Positions 27,101 through 34,081 of a stretch of DNA of 64,000 bases are shown here, piece after piece. The position numbers were made by a program, and so were the translations under genes. The notes below the pieces were generated by a model. It worked only from the letters and a program-made list of their open reading frames with translations, did not search any database and was not told the origin of the DNA. The stretch comes from an uncultured Christensenellaceae bacterium (GTDB taxonomy: Bacteria; Bacillota; Clostridia; Christensenellales; UMGS416), in contig CALWDW010000048.1 of assembly GCA_944376795.1 (NCBI GenBank), forward strand, positions 34,088 to 98,087, in the 5' to 3' direction. Position 1 is the first letter of the stretch. Each line of letters opens with the position of its first letter.

Positions 27101-27351
27101 TGGCTGGAACTCCATACGGCAAAAATCCCCACAGCCAGTACGGCCACAATAACCAGGATATCCACCACGCGGTTCATGGAGGGCCGTCCTCCCCGAGGCG
27201 CTGGAGCCCGGCGTGGGTTGCTGCCGGGGGGAGGGGTGCGGACACCGGATGCAGGCCGCTGCGTCGCCGCAGTGCGCGCACTCGGCGCATTGCGAACGCC
27301 GGCGGGCGTACGGCTCCGACCGCCGCCGCGAGAATCATTCCGATAAGCCAA
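24184..27351 (-). CDS. CotH-kinase surface protein with three lamin-tail domains
   Basis: About 1,055 residues. A cytoplasmic Arg/Pro/Gly-rich tail (1-58) and one membrane segment (about 60-82) are followed by three lamin-tail domains beginning near 105, 267 and 425 (repeated ITELM/ISEVM ... DWIEIYN ... LAGYGLTD). A chitobiase C-terminal-like domain lies at about 580-650 (YYTLDGSVPN...YTGPI). A CotH kinase domain fills about 657-1040, with GVYFIQEKV and the Asp motif YDTDWGF. CotH phosphorylates spore-coat proteins in Bacillus; here it would act outside the membrane. The start is TTG: GGAG lies 9 bases before it. An in-frame stop sits just upstream of the other TTG at 27360. Confidence 0.88.
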   Translation of the reverse strand: MAYRNDSRGGGRSRTPAGVRNAPSARTAATQRPASGVRTPPPGSNPRRAPAPRGGRPSMNRVVDILVIVAVLAVGIFAVWSSSHSTTASGEPDATSGLPAESGMNQPVITELMTSNNSALAAGDSGFYDWIEIYNPTDASINLAGYGLTDDISKGTRFLFPTMTLEPGHFAIVYASGLDEAPVQGEMHASFRLSSSGETLVLVDSYGNPIQSVDIPPISTDQSYAIDMTQLENSVWSATERYTPGYANNDEGWAAFSETRHVENSPIVISEVMVKNRVTLKDEDGVFADWVEIYNRGSETVNIGGYGLSNKENRLLRWQFPSIDLEPGAYLLVFCGDKNSIDLTQPLHAPFSLNSQEDTVILSNDKAQILDKVVTPTMESDQSYARVPNSDEWEIRSQPTPGYSNDDVGYNAFQEANQAVNNTGIRISEVMNNNVSAYAYADGVYYDYIELENFGTESVSLAGFGLTDDPGKLGLYTLPDVTLAPGEKLLINASGLGDQPSETDAKKKYHTTFGLSAEGETVVLTDPQENIVDTCMMPRTPINVSYGRSPGSALYAYMTDPTPGAANSQGVPGRAANPVLSLASGNYDEPQEVTIQVPQDTQVYYTLDGSVPNTSDTLYTGPITISQTAPLRAVAFREGYLDSEVITSAIFIGEGRDVPIVSVTVEPGDMFDPVTGIHELGPNADPEYPHSGANYLKNTEVPIHLDLIESDGTLGISQNAAIRIFGAYSRRNESKSFALMARGAYGPGTFNYQLFEDRPYTEFHSFIVRNGASEWNQSKIRDVLTSSLAADTTDLDTQAFRPCKLFINGEFWGVYFIQEKVTDHFLASRYNIDEESIDLLVGNGNKASYTVTGSNEDWMAIVEYVKTHGLTNAEDYAYIQTKIDVLNYADYVAIETYSNNSDTGNIKFWRSDQLDGKWRWILYDTDWGFRSPESNFVEEYFDPRGHGSGNAFDTTLSCALLKNEEWRALFLERAGYHYRETFNTEHVLSRIDEIVVAIEPEMQRDRERWGLSYTAWQRQIETVRDYARVKPANYRAEIQEITGATDEEMQRYFGD

Positions 27352-27468
27352 AGCGATCAACTCCTATTCTGGTCGCAGAGAATTCATGCACATCCGTAGG
27401 GTATAGACGGGAAGAACTGCCCGCCGGTTCCCATTGCGTTCGCCTTGTTTAGAAAACGCAACGCTTTC

Positions 27469-27496
27469 ATTATATGACAAAGCAATACGATGTCAA
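27469..27496 (-). promoter_or_regulatory. strong promoter of the CotH-VTC-DUF4956 operon
   Basis: Perfect TTGACA and TATAAT, 16 bases apart. A leader of about 110 bases follows. Confidence 0.75.
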
Positions 27497-27530
27497 CCGC
27501 ATATTCATGGAACAATTGGAAATCCAGCCG

Positions 27531-27559
27531 TTTCCCTTTGCCGAAGCATATGCTATAAT
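27531..27559 (+). promoter_or_regulatory. extended -10 promoter of the cupin gene
   Basis: TTTCCC, 17 bases, TGC-TATAAT. The extended -10 compensates for a weak -35. Confidence 0.6.
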
Positions 27560-27601
27560 TTCCATATAGGAATTCATGCGCTTCAGCAAGGGAGGTAAAG
27601 G

Positions 27602-27940
27602 ATGAACATCTTGCGTTACAACGACGCGGCGGCTTCCGCCGCCCACGAAGACAGCATTCGCGCTTACGAGGTCATTCCCGAAAACATCATGCCCGCCCCT
27701 TTTTCTTCGGCCTGGGGGTATCTGGCCGGACCGGGGCGCTTGGCCAGCCATGCCCATCCCACCGATGAAATCTATATGATCTTTAAGGGCGAGGGCGTCG
27801 TCACCGTGGGCGAGGAATCCCAGGCCGTCGTCCCGGGGGATATCGTGGTCATCCCCCACGACGTGGAGCACAGCATTCAAAACGCCGGGCCAGGAGAACT
27901 GCTCTGGTGCGCCTTTTGGTGGCCGCAGATCCAGTCATGA
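27602..27940 (+). CDS. single-domain cupin protein
   Basis: 112 residues, one conserved beta-barrel. Cupin motif 1 is HAHPTDEIYMIFKGEG and motif 2 is PGDIVVIPHDVEHSIQNAG, so a metal bound by three His and one Glu is likely. Such small cupins act as sugar isomerases or epimerases, dioxygenases or sensors; the substrate is not readable. GGGAGG sits before the ATG. Its stop overlaps the start of the next gene in ATGA, indicating translational coupling. Confidence 0.82.
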   Translation: MNILRYNDAAASAAHEDSIRAYEVIPENIMPAPFSSAWGYLAGPGRLASHAHPTDEIYMIFKGEGVVTVGEESQAVVPGDIVVIPHDVEHSIQNAGPGELLWCAFWWPQIQS

Positions 27941-28650
27941 CCTTGGACGCTCTCCGGGGACAGCCGGCTTACGCCGACCGGCTCCCCCCCGTCTCCGCCG
28001 GCGCGCCCCTGCTCCTTCTGGATCCGCCCTTCGGCCTTGGTCCCCTCCCCCTGCAAGCTGCCGTGCTGCGCCGCACCCGGCTCTACCGACTGGAACATCC
28101 CCAATGCGGCTTCCTCTATCCCAAAGAGGGTGAAGACCCCGCCGTCAGCGTACTGTATACCCCCGCCGGACGCCTCCGGCAGCGGACAGACCCCGGCAGC
28201 AGGCAGATTCTCTCCTACTATGCCGAAAAGAAGGATCATCTGCCCCGGCTCTTTTCCCTACTGTCGGACATCCGCGTGGTTCCTCTGCCTGCCGCTTTTG
28301 CGGCCCATGGGTACGGGCCCCGGGACATCGCCGTATTGGATTGGCAGTGGGGATGCCGGGAGGTCCTGCTGCAGGCCTGGTGTTCCCCCAAGCTTCGTGC
28401 GACCATGGAGAACGCCCCCGATAAGACCTATACTGCGTGCTGCAGGGAATTGGACCGGATCGAAGAAGCCGTACAGCTCCTCCGACTGGATCACCCCGAC
28501 GAGCTGTATTGGCAGCCCGATGGGATCTATTGGCATGACGAGAGGGTTGCGGCGGTACCCGAAGGCGGAGATGCCTCCCTCCCCGTGCTGATCATGCCCC
28601 AAAGCGAACCCGAAGCCTACCGGTGCATCCTGGAGGAACACGGCTCATAG
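27937..28650 (+). CDS. protein of unknown function coupled to the cupin gene
   Basis: 237 residues with no recognised family. It is rich in Leu, Pro and Arg and has paired aromatic motifs (VLDWQWGCREVLLQAW, ELYWQPDGIYWHDERV). It lacks a signal peptide or membrane segment, so it is probably cytoplasmic. The ATG sits in the ATGA overlap with the cupin stop; an earlier in-frame start at 27907 would lie inside the cupin gene and is less likely. Expression is therefore tied to the cupin, and the two may act together. A clear terminator follows. Confidence 0.65.
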   Translation: MTLDALRGQPAYADRLPPVSAGAPLLLLDPPFGLGPLPLQAAVLRRTRLYRLEHPQCGFLYPKEGEDPAVSVLYTPAGRLRQRTDPGSRQILSYYAEKKDHLPRLFSLLSDIRVVPLPAAFAAHGYGPRDIAVLDWQWGCREVLLQAWCSPKLRATMENAPDKTYTACCRELDRIEEAVQLLRLDHPDELYWQPDGIYWHDERVAAVPEGGDASLPVLIMPQSEPEAYRCILEEHGS

Positions 28651-28681
28651 CCTCCAGACAGCAGCCACGGCATGCTTTCCC

Positions 28682-28712
28682 CGCCGGAATGGAACACCAT
28701 TCCGGCGTTTTT
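28682..28712 (+). terminator. terminator of the cupin operon
   Basis: An 11-bp stem CGCCGGAATGG/CCATTCCGGCG, loop AACA, then TTTTT. Confidence 0.88.
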
Positions 28713-28731
28713 CTGATATATCCGCAGAAAA

Positions 28732-29202
28732 TCAGTGGTGGCCGCACTGGCTGGCCGGCTCCACCCCTGCCGGGAGCACCATCTGCCGGTGGGGCACGTG
28801 CTCATCCATATGCTCCCCATCCTCCGCCGGAACAAAGCCCAGACTGGCGTAGAAGGGAATGGCCTGCACCTGGGAATCCACATGGATATCCCCTGCGCCC
28901 AAATCCCGCGCCTTGCGAATCAGCATCCGCATCAGCATATCCCCCAGTCCCTGCCGGCGGAAGGAAGCGCGCACCGCCACGCGGCCGATCACCCAGCTCC
29001 GGTCGGGCTTCTGCAGCAGTCTTCCCGTGGCGGCCCGCACCCCATCCACCGTTAGCAGCAGATGGATGGCGATATCATCCAGCCGGTCCCGTTCCAACGA
29101 CGGAGAAAACCCCTGCTCATCACAGAAAACCTCCATACGGATCGCCAGAGCCTCCTCCAGCATAGCCTTGTCGGCCGGCATAATCCATTGCGACTCAATC
29201 AT
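28732..29202 (-). CDS. GNAT-family N-acetyltransferase
   Basis: 156 residues. It transfers an acetyl group from acetyl-CoA to an amine. The acetyl-CoA pyrophosphate loop is RRQGLGDML in RVAVRASFRRQGLGD, followed by the HVDSQVQAIPFYASLGF strand-helix typical of ElaA/YjcF-like members. The N-terminal VFCDEQGFSPSLERDRLDD also fits that group. The acceptor is unknown. The start is the ATG 9 bases after AAAGGA; an ATG two codons upstream lies only 3 bases from it. The C terminus (PASQCGHH) has an unusual Cys-His-His end. Confidence 0.85.
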   Translation of the reverse strand: MIESQWIMPADKAMLEEALAIRMEVFCDEQGFSPSLERDRLDDIAIHLLLTVDGVRAATGRLLQKPDRSWVIGRVAVRASFRRQGLGDMLMRMLIRKARDLGAGDIHVDSQVQAIPFYASLGFVPAEDGEHMDEHVPHRQMVLPAGVEPASQCGHH

Positions 29203-29220
29203 TGTCATGCATCCTTTCAC

Positions 29221-29250
29221 AAAAGGGTTCGCGCTTTCAGCGCGAACCCT
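29221..29250 (-). terminator. terminator of the mutarotase-like gene
   Basis: A perfect 12-bp stem AGGGTTCGCGCT with a 3-base loop. On the minus strand TTTT follows. It lies about 180 bases beyond the gene, just before GNAT. Confidence 0.75.
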
Positions 29251-29428
29251 AAACTCTTCTTACAGCGGGACGCTGGGGCGGCTTCCTTCCAGCGGGATCA
29301 GCATCCATTCTTCGGCTTGCAACCCTTTCTGCCCACCGCCGGCCACTGCCTGGCAGGAAAAACGCTAGGCATGCCCGCTGCCTGCCCTCGGAAGCCGCAG
29401 GGCTCCGGAAAAGCGCCCGGCACTCCGA

Positions 29429-30508
29429 CTAGTGGTCGTGGCCGCAGCCTCCATGCCCGTGACCGCCGCAGCCGTGGCCATGGCCGCAGCCGTCATGGTC
29501 GTGGCCGCCGCAGCCTCCATGTCCGTGACCGCCGCAGCCCTCGTGGTCGTGATCGCAGCCGCAGCCGCAGTCCTCATCATCGCAGTCGCCGCAGCCGCAG
29601 TCCTCCAGACTGGCAATGGTCTCCTCCGCAAAGGCGGCCAAAACCTCATCGTCATTGGCGGGCATCTCCACGCCGGGCAGCAGCTCCCAGCACTCAAAGT
29701 GCTCCAGCGTCTCCCCGGGAGCCACCGTCTCCATGGGCGAGAGGGTTTCCACCTCGATGAAGTCCTCACAGGTATAGGTCTCAAAGCTCATGCCGCCATC
29801 GGGATAGACAGCGTCCTCGTCATAGAGGAAGTGCTTGATAAACACGCAGCCGTGATTGAAACAAGCCACCCAGCCCTGCTCATTATCCAGGCCGATCTTG
29901 AAGGGGCCGTCGCACACCGTCTCCTGCTGCAGGGTAACAAAGCGCTCGCCCATCCAGAATCGCTTGTCGTTCATCTTGCTATAGGGCCAAATGGCCATCT
30001 GCCGGTTGGCCAGGTAGCCGGTATCGGTGGTATTAAAGGGAGCCACCAGCTTGCCGCCCTTGTCCATGACGGTGATGGCCCAATCGGCGAACTCCACCGG
30101 CCAGGCATTGTCGTTGGTCACCCGATGGAGCACGTCCACCACCGTGGTCTCCTCATCCATGGTGATCTCGATCTCCTTGATCATGCCGGAGATGGGATCC
30201 CTGGGATGGCGGAGCAGGATGCCGTCCTCAATCATCTCGTACTCAATGGGATCATTGTCCAGCTCGTAGGTACGGGGCATGGCCTCCGGGCTGGTCCACA
30301 GGCGATGGCCGCCCCAGATCTTCCAGCCATTGGCCGGCTCTTCCTTCTCCGGCAGCTCGGCCATCATGTTCTCGCCCCCGACCATGGCCAGGCGGATGAT
30401 CCGCGGCCCGATATCCAAGGTCACCACCAGCTCCAGCAGGCCGTTGGTCAGCCGCATGCAGCGGCCGAACGCGCCGTATTGTATCTCGCTATACGCAATC
30501 TTGCTCAT
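29429..30508 (-). CDS. galactose-mutarotase-fold (DUF4380-like) protein with Cys/His-rich tail
   Basis: 359 residues. Residues 1-300 look like the beta-sandwich of the aldose-epimerase superfamily (NGLLELVVTLDIGPRIIRL, WGGHRLWTSPE, NDNAWPVEFADWAITVM), close to DUF4380 proteins; sugar binding is likely but no reaction is proven. The last 57 residues are made almost only of Gly, Cys, His and Asp, in repeats such as GCGGHGHG and CGHDH. They hold 11 Cys and 12 His and suggest binding of several metal ions. The tail is in frame and well ended. GGGAGG precedes the start. The gene has its own promoter and terminator. Confidence 0.75.
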   Translation of the reverse strand: MSKIAYSEIQYGAFGRCMRLTNGLLELVVTLDIGPRIIRLAMVGGENMMAELPEKEEPANGWKIWGGHRLWTSPEAMPRTYELDNDPIEYEMIEDGILLRHPRDPISGMIKEIEITMDEETTVVDVLHRVTNDNAWPVEFADWAITVMDKGGKLVAPFNTTDTGYLANRQMAIWPYSKMNDKRFWMGERFVTLQQETVCDGPFKIGLDNEQGWVACFNHGCVFIKHFLYDEDAVYPDGGMSFETYTCEDFIEVETLSPMETVAPGETLEHFECWELLPGVEMPANDDEVLAAFAEETIASLEDCGCGDCDDEDCGCGCDHDHEGCGGHGHGGCGGHDHDGCGHGHGCGGHGHGGCGHDH

Positions 30509-30537
30509 GCTTTTCCTCCCGTTTTGATGTTAGCTGT

Positions 30538-30566
30538 ATTGTACCAAGTTCCGCGCCGCGAAGCAA
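30538..30566 (-). promoter_or_regulatory. promoter of the mutarotase-like gene
   Basis: TTGCTT, 17 bases, TACAAT, about 30 bases before the start codon. Confidence 0.65.
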
Positions 30567-30605
30567 GGGCGGCGGAGGGAATTCCTGAAAAGTTACCGTT
30601 TTGTC

Positions 30606-30634
30606 TCGACAGGGGCAGGGGGCTGTGCTATCAT
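30606..30634 (+). promoter_or_regulatory. promoter of the GH116 gene
   Basis: TCGACA, 17 bases, extended TGC-TATCAT. It is divergent from the promoter at 30538. Confidence 0.6.
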
Positions 30635-30686
30635 GATGGCAATTCTACCAAGCATCCATAGCTTCCGCCGAAGAGGAGGGTCGGCC

Positions 30687-33251
30687 ATGAAACAAGGCAG
30701 CACATATACCGGAGAGCATACCCGGGAAATCTCCTTCCCCCTGGGAGGCATCGGCACCGGCAGCATCGGCCTGGGAGGGAACGGCCGCCTGCTGGACTGG
30801 GAAATTGCCAACCACCCCGCCAAAGGATCCACCAACGGACACAGTTTTTTTGCCGTCCGCGCCGCGAAGGAAGGCCGGCTTCTGGACGCCCGGACCCTGC
30901 TGGGGGATCTGGAAAAGGACCGCATGGGGCAATACAGCCGCGCCACATTCAGTGGCTACGGCTACGGGCCTCGGGCCGATACCCTGGCCGGATTCCCGCA
31001 CTTTGCCCAGGCATCCTTCACCGGGACCTTTCCCACCGCCGCCATCGATTTCGCCGATCCCCACTTTCCCGGGAAGGTGACCCTGCAGGCCTTCAATCCC
31101 TTCATCCCCCTGGATGAGGACGCATCCAGCCTGCCCGCCGCCCTCTTTACCGTGGTGGTGACCAACGATACCCCGCAGTCTCTGGATTACGCCGTCGCCT
31201 TCTCGGTACGCAATTTCTTCGGCCAAGGCAGCGTTAACCGCCCCATTCCCGGTGGCGTTGCGCTGGAGCAGCAGGGCATCTCGCGGGAAGATCCCCGCTA
31301 TGGCGAGCTCGCCATGGTCACCGACGCCGCCCACGTCCAGGTCCAGCCCAACTGGTTCCGAGGAAAGTGGTTCGACGGCGCCACGGTCTTCTGGCAGGAA
31401 TTCCTGCAGGGCCGCCTCTCTCCCCGCCGGTACGAACAGCCGGGAAGCCACGACGTGTCCACGGTCTGGACGGAGCTCTCTTTGGCTCCCGGGGAATCCG
31501 CCGCGGTACGCTTCGTATTGGCCTGGTACTTTCCCAACAACCATAATTACTGGGATCCCCTTCGGGACGCGCAGGGTCGGGACGTGACCTGGCGGAATTA
31601 CTATGCCACCCGTTTCCCCTCCGCCGAGGCGGTAGCCTCCTGGGCGCTGGCCGGGTTCTCCGATCTGGAGCGGAGAACCCATGCCTTCCGGGACGCCCTG
31701 TGGAACGCCACTTTGCCTCCCGCCGTCATCGAGGCGGCGGCGGATAACCTCGCCGTGCTCAAATCCCCCACAGTGCTACGTCTGGAAGACGGCTCCTTCT
31801 ACGGCTGGGAGGGCGTTCACGAGGAGAGCGGCAGCTGCGAGGGAAGCTGCACCCACGTCTGGAACTATGCCTACGCCCTGCCCTTCCTCTTCCCCCGGCT
31901 GGAGCGAAGCATGCGGCGACTGGACTACCGGTATAACCTGCGGGAAAACGGCGCCATGCGCTTCCGCCTCACGCTGCCTATCGGCCGGGAAGGCGGCTGG
32001 GATATGCCCTGTGTAGACGGCCAGATGGGCGGTGTGCTCAAAACCTACCGGGACTGGAAGCTTTCGGGGGACGATGCCTTTCTCCGGGAGCTCTGGCCCA
32101 GCGTAAAGAAATCGCTGGAATTCGCCTGGTCCCCGGAGAACCCCTGCCGCTGGGACGCCGATCGGGACGGCGTGCTGGAGGGACGCCAGCATCACACCCT
32201 GGATATGGAGCTCTTCGGCCCATCGTCCTGGCTGCAAGGCTTCTATCTGGCCGCCCTGCTGGCTGCCTCGTACATGGCGGACTACCTGGGAGAGTCCGAC
32301 AGCGCCGCCGGTTATCGCACCCTTTACGAAAAGGGCCGCGCCTTTTGCAACCGGGAGCTCTTCAACGGAGCCTACTACCACCAAAAGGTGGATCTGTCCG
32401 ATCGGGCCATACTGGAAAGCTACACCGGCATCTCCACCCTCAACGGAGGCGGCATCCTGCAGGACTATTGGAACCCGGAAGCCCAGCAGATCAAGTACCA
32501 AATCGGCGAAGGCTGCGCCATTGACCAGGTACTGGCCCAATGGCACGCCGACCTAATGGGACTGGGGGACATCTACGACCCCGGCCAGCTCCAAATCGCC
32601 CTGCGGAACCTTTATACTAACAATTTCATTCCGGTCATGCGGGACTTCTTCAATCCCTGCCGTATCTTCAGCCTGGATGAGGAGGCGGGCACGGTGATCT
32701 GCTCCTATCCCCCGGAGGCAGAGGCTCCCGCCATTCCCGTCCCCTATTGCCAGGAGACCATGACCGGCTTCGAGTACGCCGCAGCAGGGCTGATGATCGG
32801 CCGGGGGCTCCGGGAAGAGGGGCTCCGCATGGTGGAAGCCATCCGGGACCGGTACGACGGGGCCAAGCGCAACCCCTTCAACGAGATCGAGTGCGGCAGC
32901 AACTACGCCCGCTCCATGGCCAGCTACGCCCTTGTGCCTATCTACACCGGCTTTACCTACGACCTGCCCCATGGCGCCCTGGGCTTCGCACCCCTTGTGC
33001 AGGATGCGGAGGGCCGTTTCCAGGCTCCCTTCTCGGTGGACAGCGGCTGGGGGATCGTCCGTATGGAGGAAAACGCCGCCCGGCTCGAACTGACGGAAGG
33101 AACGCTGACCCTGTCCTCTCTGGGGCTGCCTTTCCTACCCACACAGGTCTGGATCGACGGTGTGGAAACTGCCTTCACGGCGGAGGACGGCCGCGTCCGC
33201 TTCCCCCAGGCCGTTTCGCTGCACAAGAGCCTGCGGGCCCAGCGCGTCTAG
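30687..33251 (+). CDS. glycoside hydrolase family 116 (GBA2-like beta-glucosidase/xylosidase)
   Basis: 854 residues, no signal peptide. An N-terminal beta-sandwich (FPLGGIGTGSIGLGGNGRLLDWEI) leads to an (alpha/alpha)6 barrel. The nucleophile is probably the Glu in HHTLDMELFGPS, and the acid/base the Asp in GCAIDQVLAQW, by comparison with bacterial GH116 enzymes and human GBA2. Known activities are beta-glucosidase, beta-xylosidase and N-acetylglucosaminidase. The ATG after GAGGAGGGT is chosen; the frame extends 18 codons upstream into the promoter. It is a single-gene unit beside other sugar genes. Confidence 0.9.
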   Translation: MKQGSTYTGEHTREISFPLGGIGTGSIGLGGNGRLLDWEIANHPAKGSTNGHSFFAVRAAKEGRLLDARTLLGDLEKDRMGQYSRATFSGYGYGPRADTLAGFPHFAQASFTGTFPTAAIDFADPHFPGKVTLQAFNPFIPLDEDASSLPAALFTVVVTNDTPQSLDYAVAFSVRNFFGQGSVNRPIPGGVALEQQGISREDPRYGELAMVTDAAHVQVQPNWFRGKWFDGATVFWQEFLQGRLSPRRYEQPGSHDVSTVWTELSLAPGESAAVRFVLAWYFPNNHNYWDPLRDAQGRDVTWRNYYATRFPSAEAVASWALAGFSDLERRTHAFRDALWNATLPPAVIEAAADNLAVLKSPTVLRLEDGSFYGWEGVHEESGSCEGSCTHVWNYAYALPFLFPRLERSMRRLDYRYNLRENGAMRFRLTLPIGREGGWDMPCVDGQMGGVLKTYRDWKLSGDDAFLRELWPSVKKSLEFAWSPENPCRWDADRDGVLEGRQHHTLDMELFGPSSWLQGFYLAALLAASYMADYLGESDSAAGYRTLYEKGRAFCNRELFNGAYYHQKVDLSDRAILESYTGISTLNGGGILQDYWNPEAQQIKYQIGEGCAIDQVLAQWHADLMGLGDIYDPGQLQIALRNLYTNNFIPVMRDFFNPCRIFSLDEEAGTVICSYPPEAEAPAIPVPYCQETMTGFEYAAAGLMIGRGLREEGLRMVEAIRDRYDGAKRNPFNEIECGSNYARSMASYALVPIYTGFTYDLPHGALGFAPLVQDAEGRFQAPFSVDSGWGIVRMEENAARLELTEGTLTLSSLGLPFLPTQVWIDGVETAFTAEDGRVRFPQAVSLHKSLRAQRV

Positions 33252-33306
33252 CACCCCATGCAAGGGAAAAATCCCCCGTTTCCCCAAAAGACGGCACGAG
33301 AATGCC

Positions 33307-33335
33307 TTGCATCCCGAGACAAAATACAGTACAAT
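33307..33335 (+). promoter_or_regulatory. promoter of the DUF1292 gene
   Basis: TTGCAT, 17 bases, TACAAT, ending 30 bases before the start codon. Confidence 0.65.
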
Positions 33336-33365
33336 AAGCGTACTACGCAAAGGAGGGCTTGCCCT

Positions 33366-33695
33366 ATGGATGAGAGAGAAAATATCGTCGTATTTGAGGA
33401 CGACGAAGGCAATAGCTTCGAGTTGGAAATCATCGATTACTTCCCCTATGGCGGCCAGGAATATGTGGTGCTGGCTGAGCCCGGCGCCGCAGGCTACGAC
33501 TGCGGTTGTGAGGATCACGAGCACGACCCCGAGGAGGTCAACGTCTACGTGATGCAGGTCAAGCCCATCGACGACGAAACCGAGGAGTATGTCCCCATCG
33601 ATGAGGACATGGAGGAAGAGGTCATGGCCTATGCCGACCGGTACCTCAGCGGCGAGTTCGACGAGGAAGAGGTCGAGGACGAAGACGAGGAGTAA
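33366..33695 (+). CDS. DUF1292 domain protein
   Basis: 109 residues, very acidic. The DUF1292 core is ENIVVFEDDEGNSFELEIID followed by GGQEYVVLAEP. It is a small cytoplasmic Firmicutes family of unknown function, often near yrzL or ruvX but here alone. Between the core and a Glu/Asp-rich tail is CGCEDHEHD, another Cys/His cluster that could bind a metal. AAAGGAGG precedes the ATG. The upstream frame extension would overlap the promoter and is rejected. Confidence 0.82.
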   Translation: MDERENIVVFEDDEGNSFELEIIDYFPYGGQEYVVLAEPGAAGYDCGCEDHEHDPEEVNVYVMQVKPIDDETEEYVPIDEDMEEEVMAYADRYLSGEFDEEEVEDEDEE

Positions 33696-33743
33696 TTCTC
33701 TTCTTCGAGAATGGCATCCGGCCAACACAAAATTGCACACAAA

Positions 33744-33778
33744 GCGAGAGGTTCGCCCTGGGGCGAACCTCTCGTCCT
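33744..33778 (+). terminator. terminator-like hairpin after the DUF1292 gene
   Basis: A perfect 14-bp stem CGAGAGGTTCGCCC/GGGCGAACCTCTCG with a 2-base nominal loop, then TCCTGTC. The T run is weak. Confidence 0.6.
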
Positions 33779-34081
33779 GTCAAAGCCCTCTGCGCATCCC
33801 GAAAACAGGGCCCGGCTTTGCATCCCCCTCTTCCCGGAATGGGCCGTACACAGGGCGGCGTCCTTCCAATCGTTTTTTGCAGGTTTCGCGGAAGGGAGCT
33901 GGGGAGAGGCTGCGGCGTCCCCTCTCCCCCATGCACGCTTTTCAAAAGCAACGACGCGGAAAACGGCGCCTTCCTGTTGTCCCCCTCTGCATAAGGGGCG
34001 AAAAACCAAGCCTTCTGCCCAAAGCAGGAAATCCGGCGAGAGCCTGGCCCATAGGCGAGCCTCTCGTTTTTGCTTGGGTCC
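33779..34081. other. intergenic stretch, no gene recognised
   Basis: Overlapping short ORFs without ribosome sites. Near the right end, CGAGAG...CTCTCG followed by TTTTT (about 34041-34075) could be a second plus-strand terminator. It shares the GCGAGAG/CCTCTCG arms with the hairpin at 33744. Confidence 0.45.

Noticed and set aside
29432..30661. 409-codon plus-strand ORF beginning with Val/Ala repeats
   Set aside because: It is the complement of the Cys/His-rich tail and mutarotase-like gene, and its low complexity comes from that tail.
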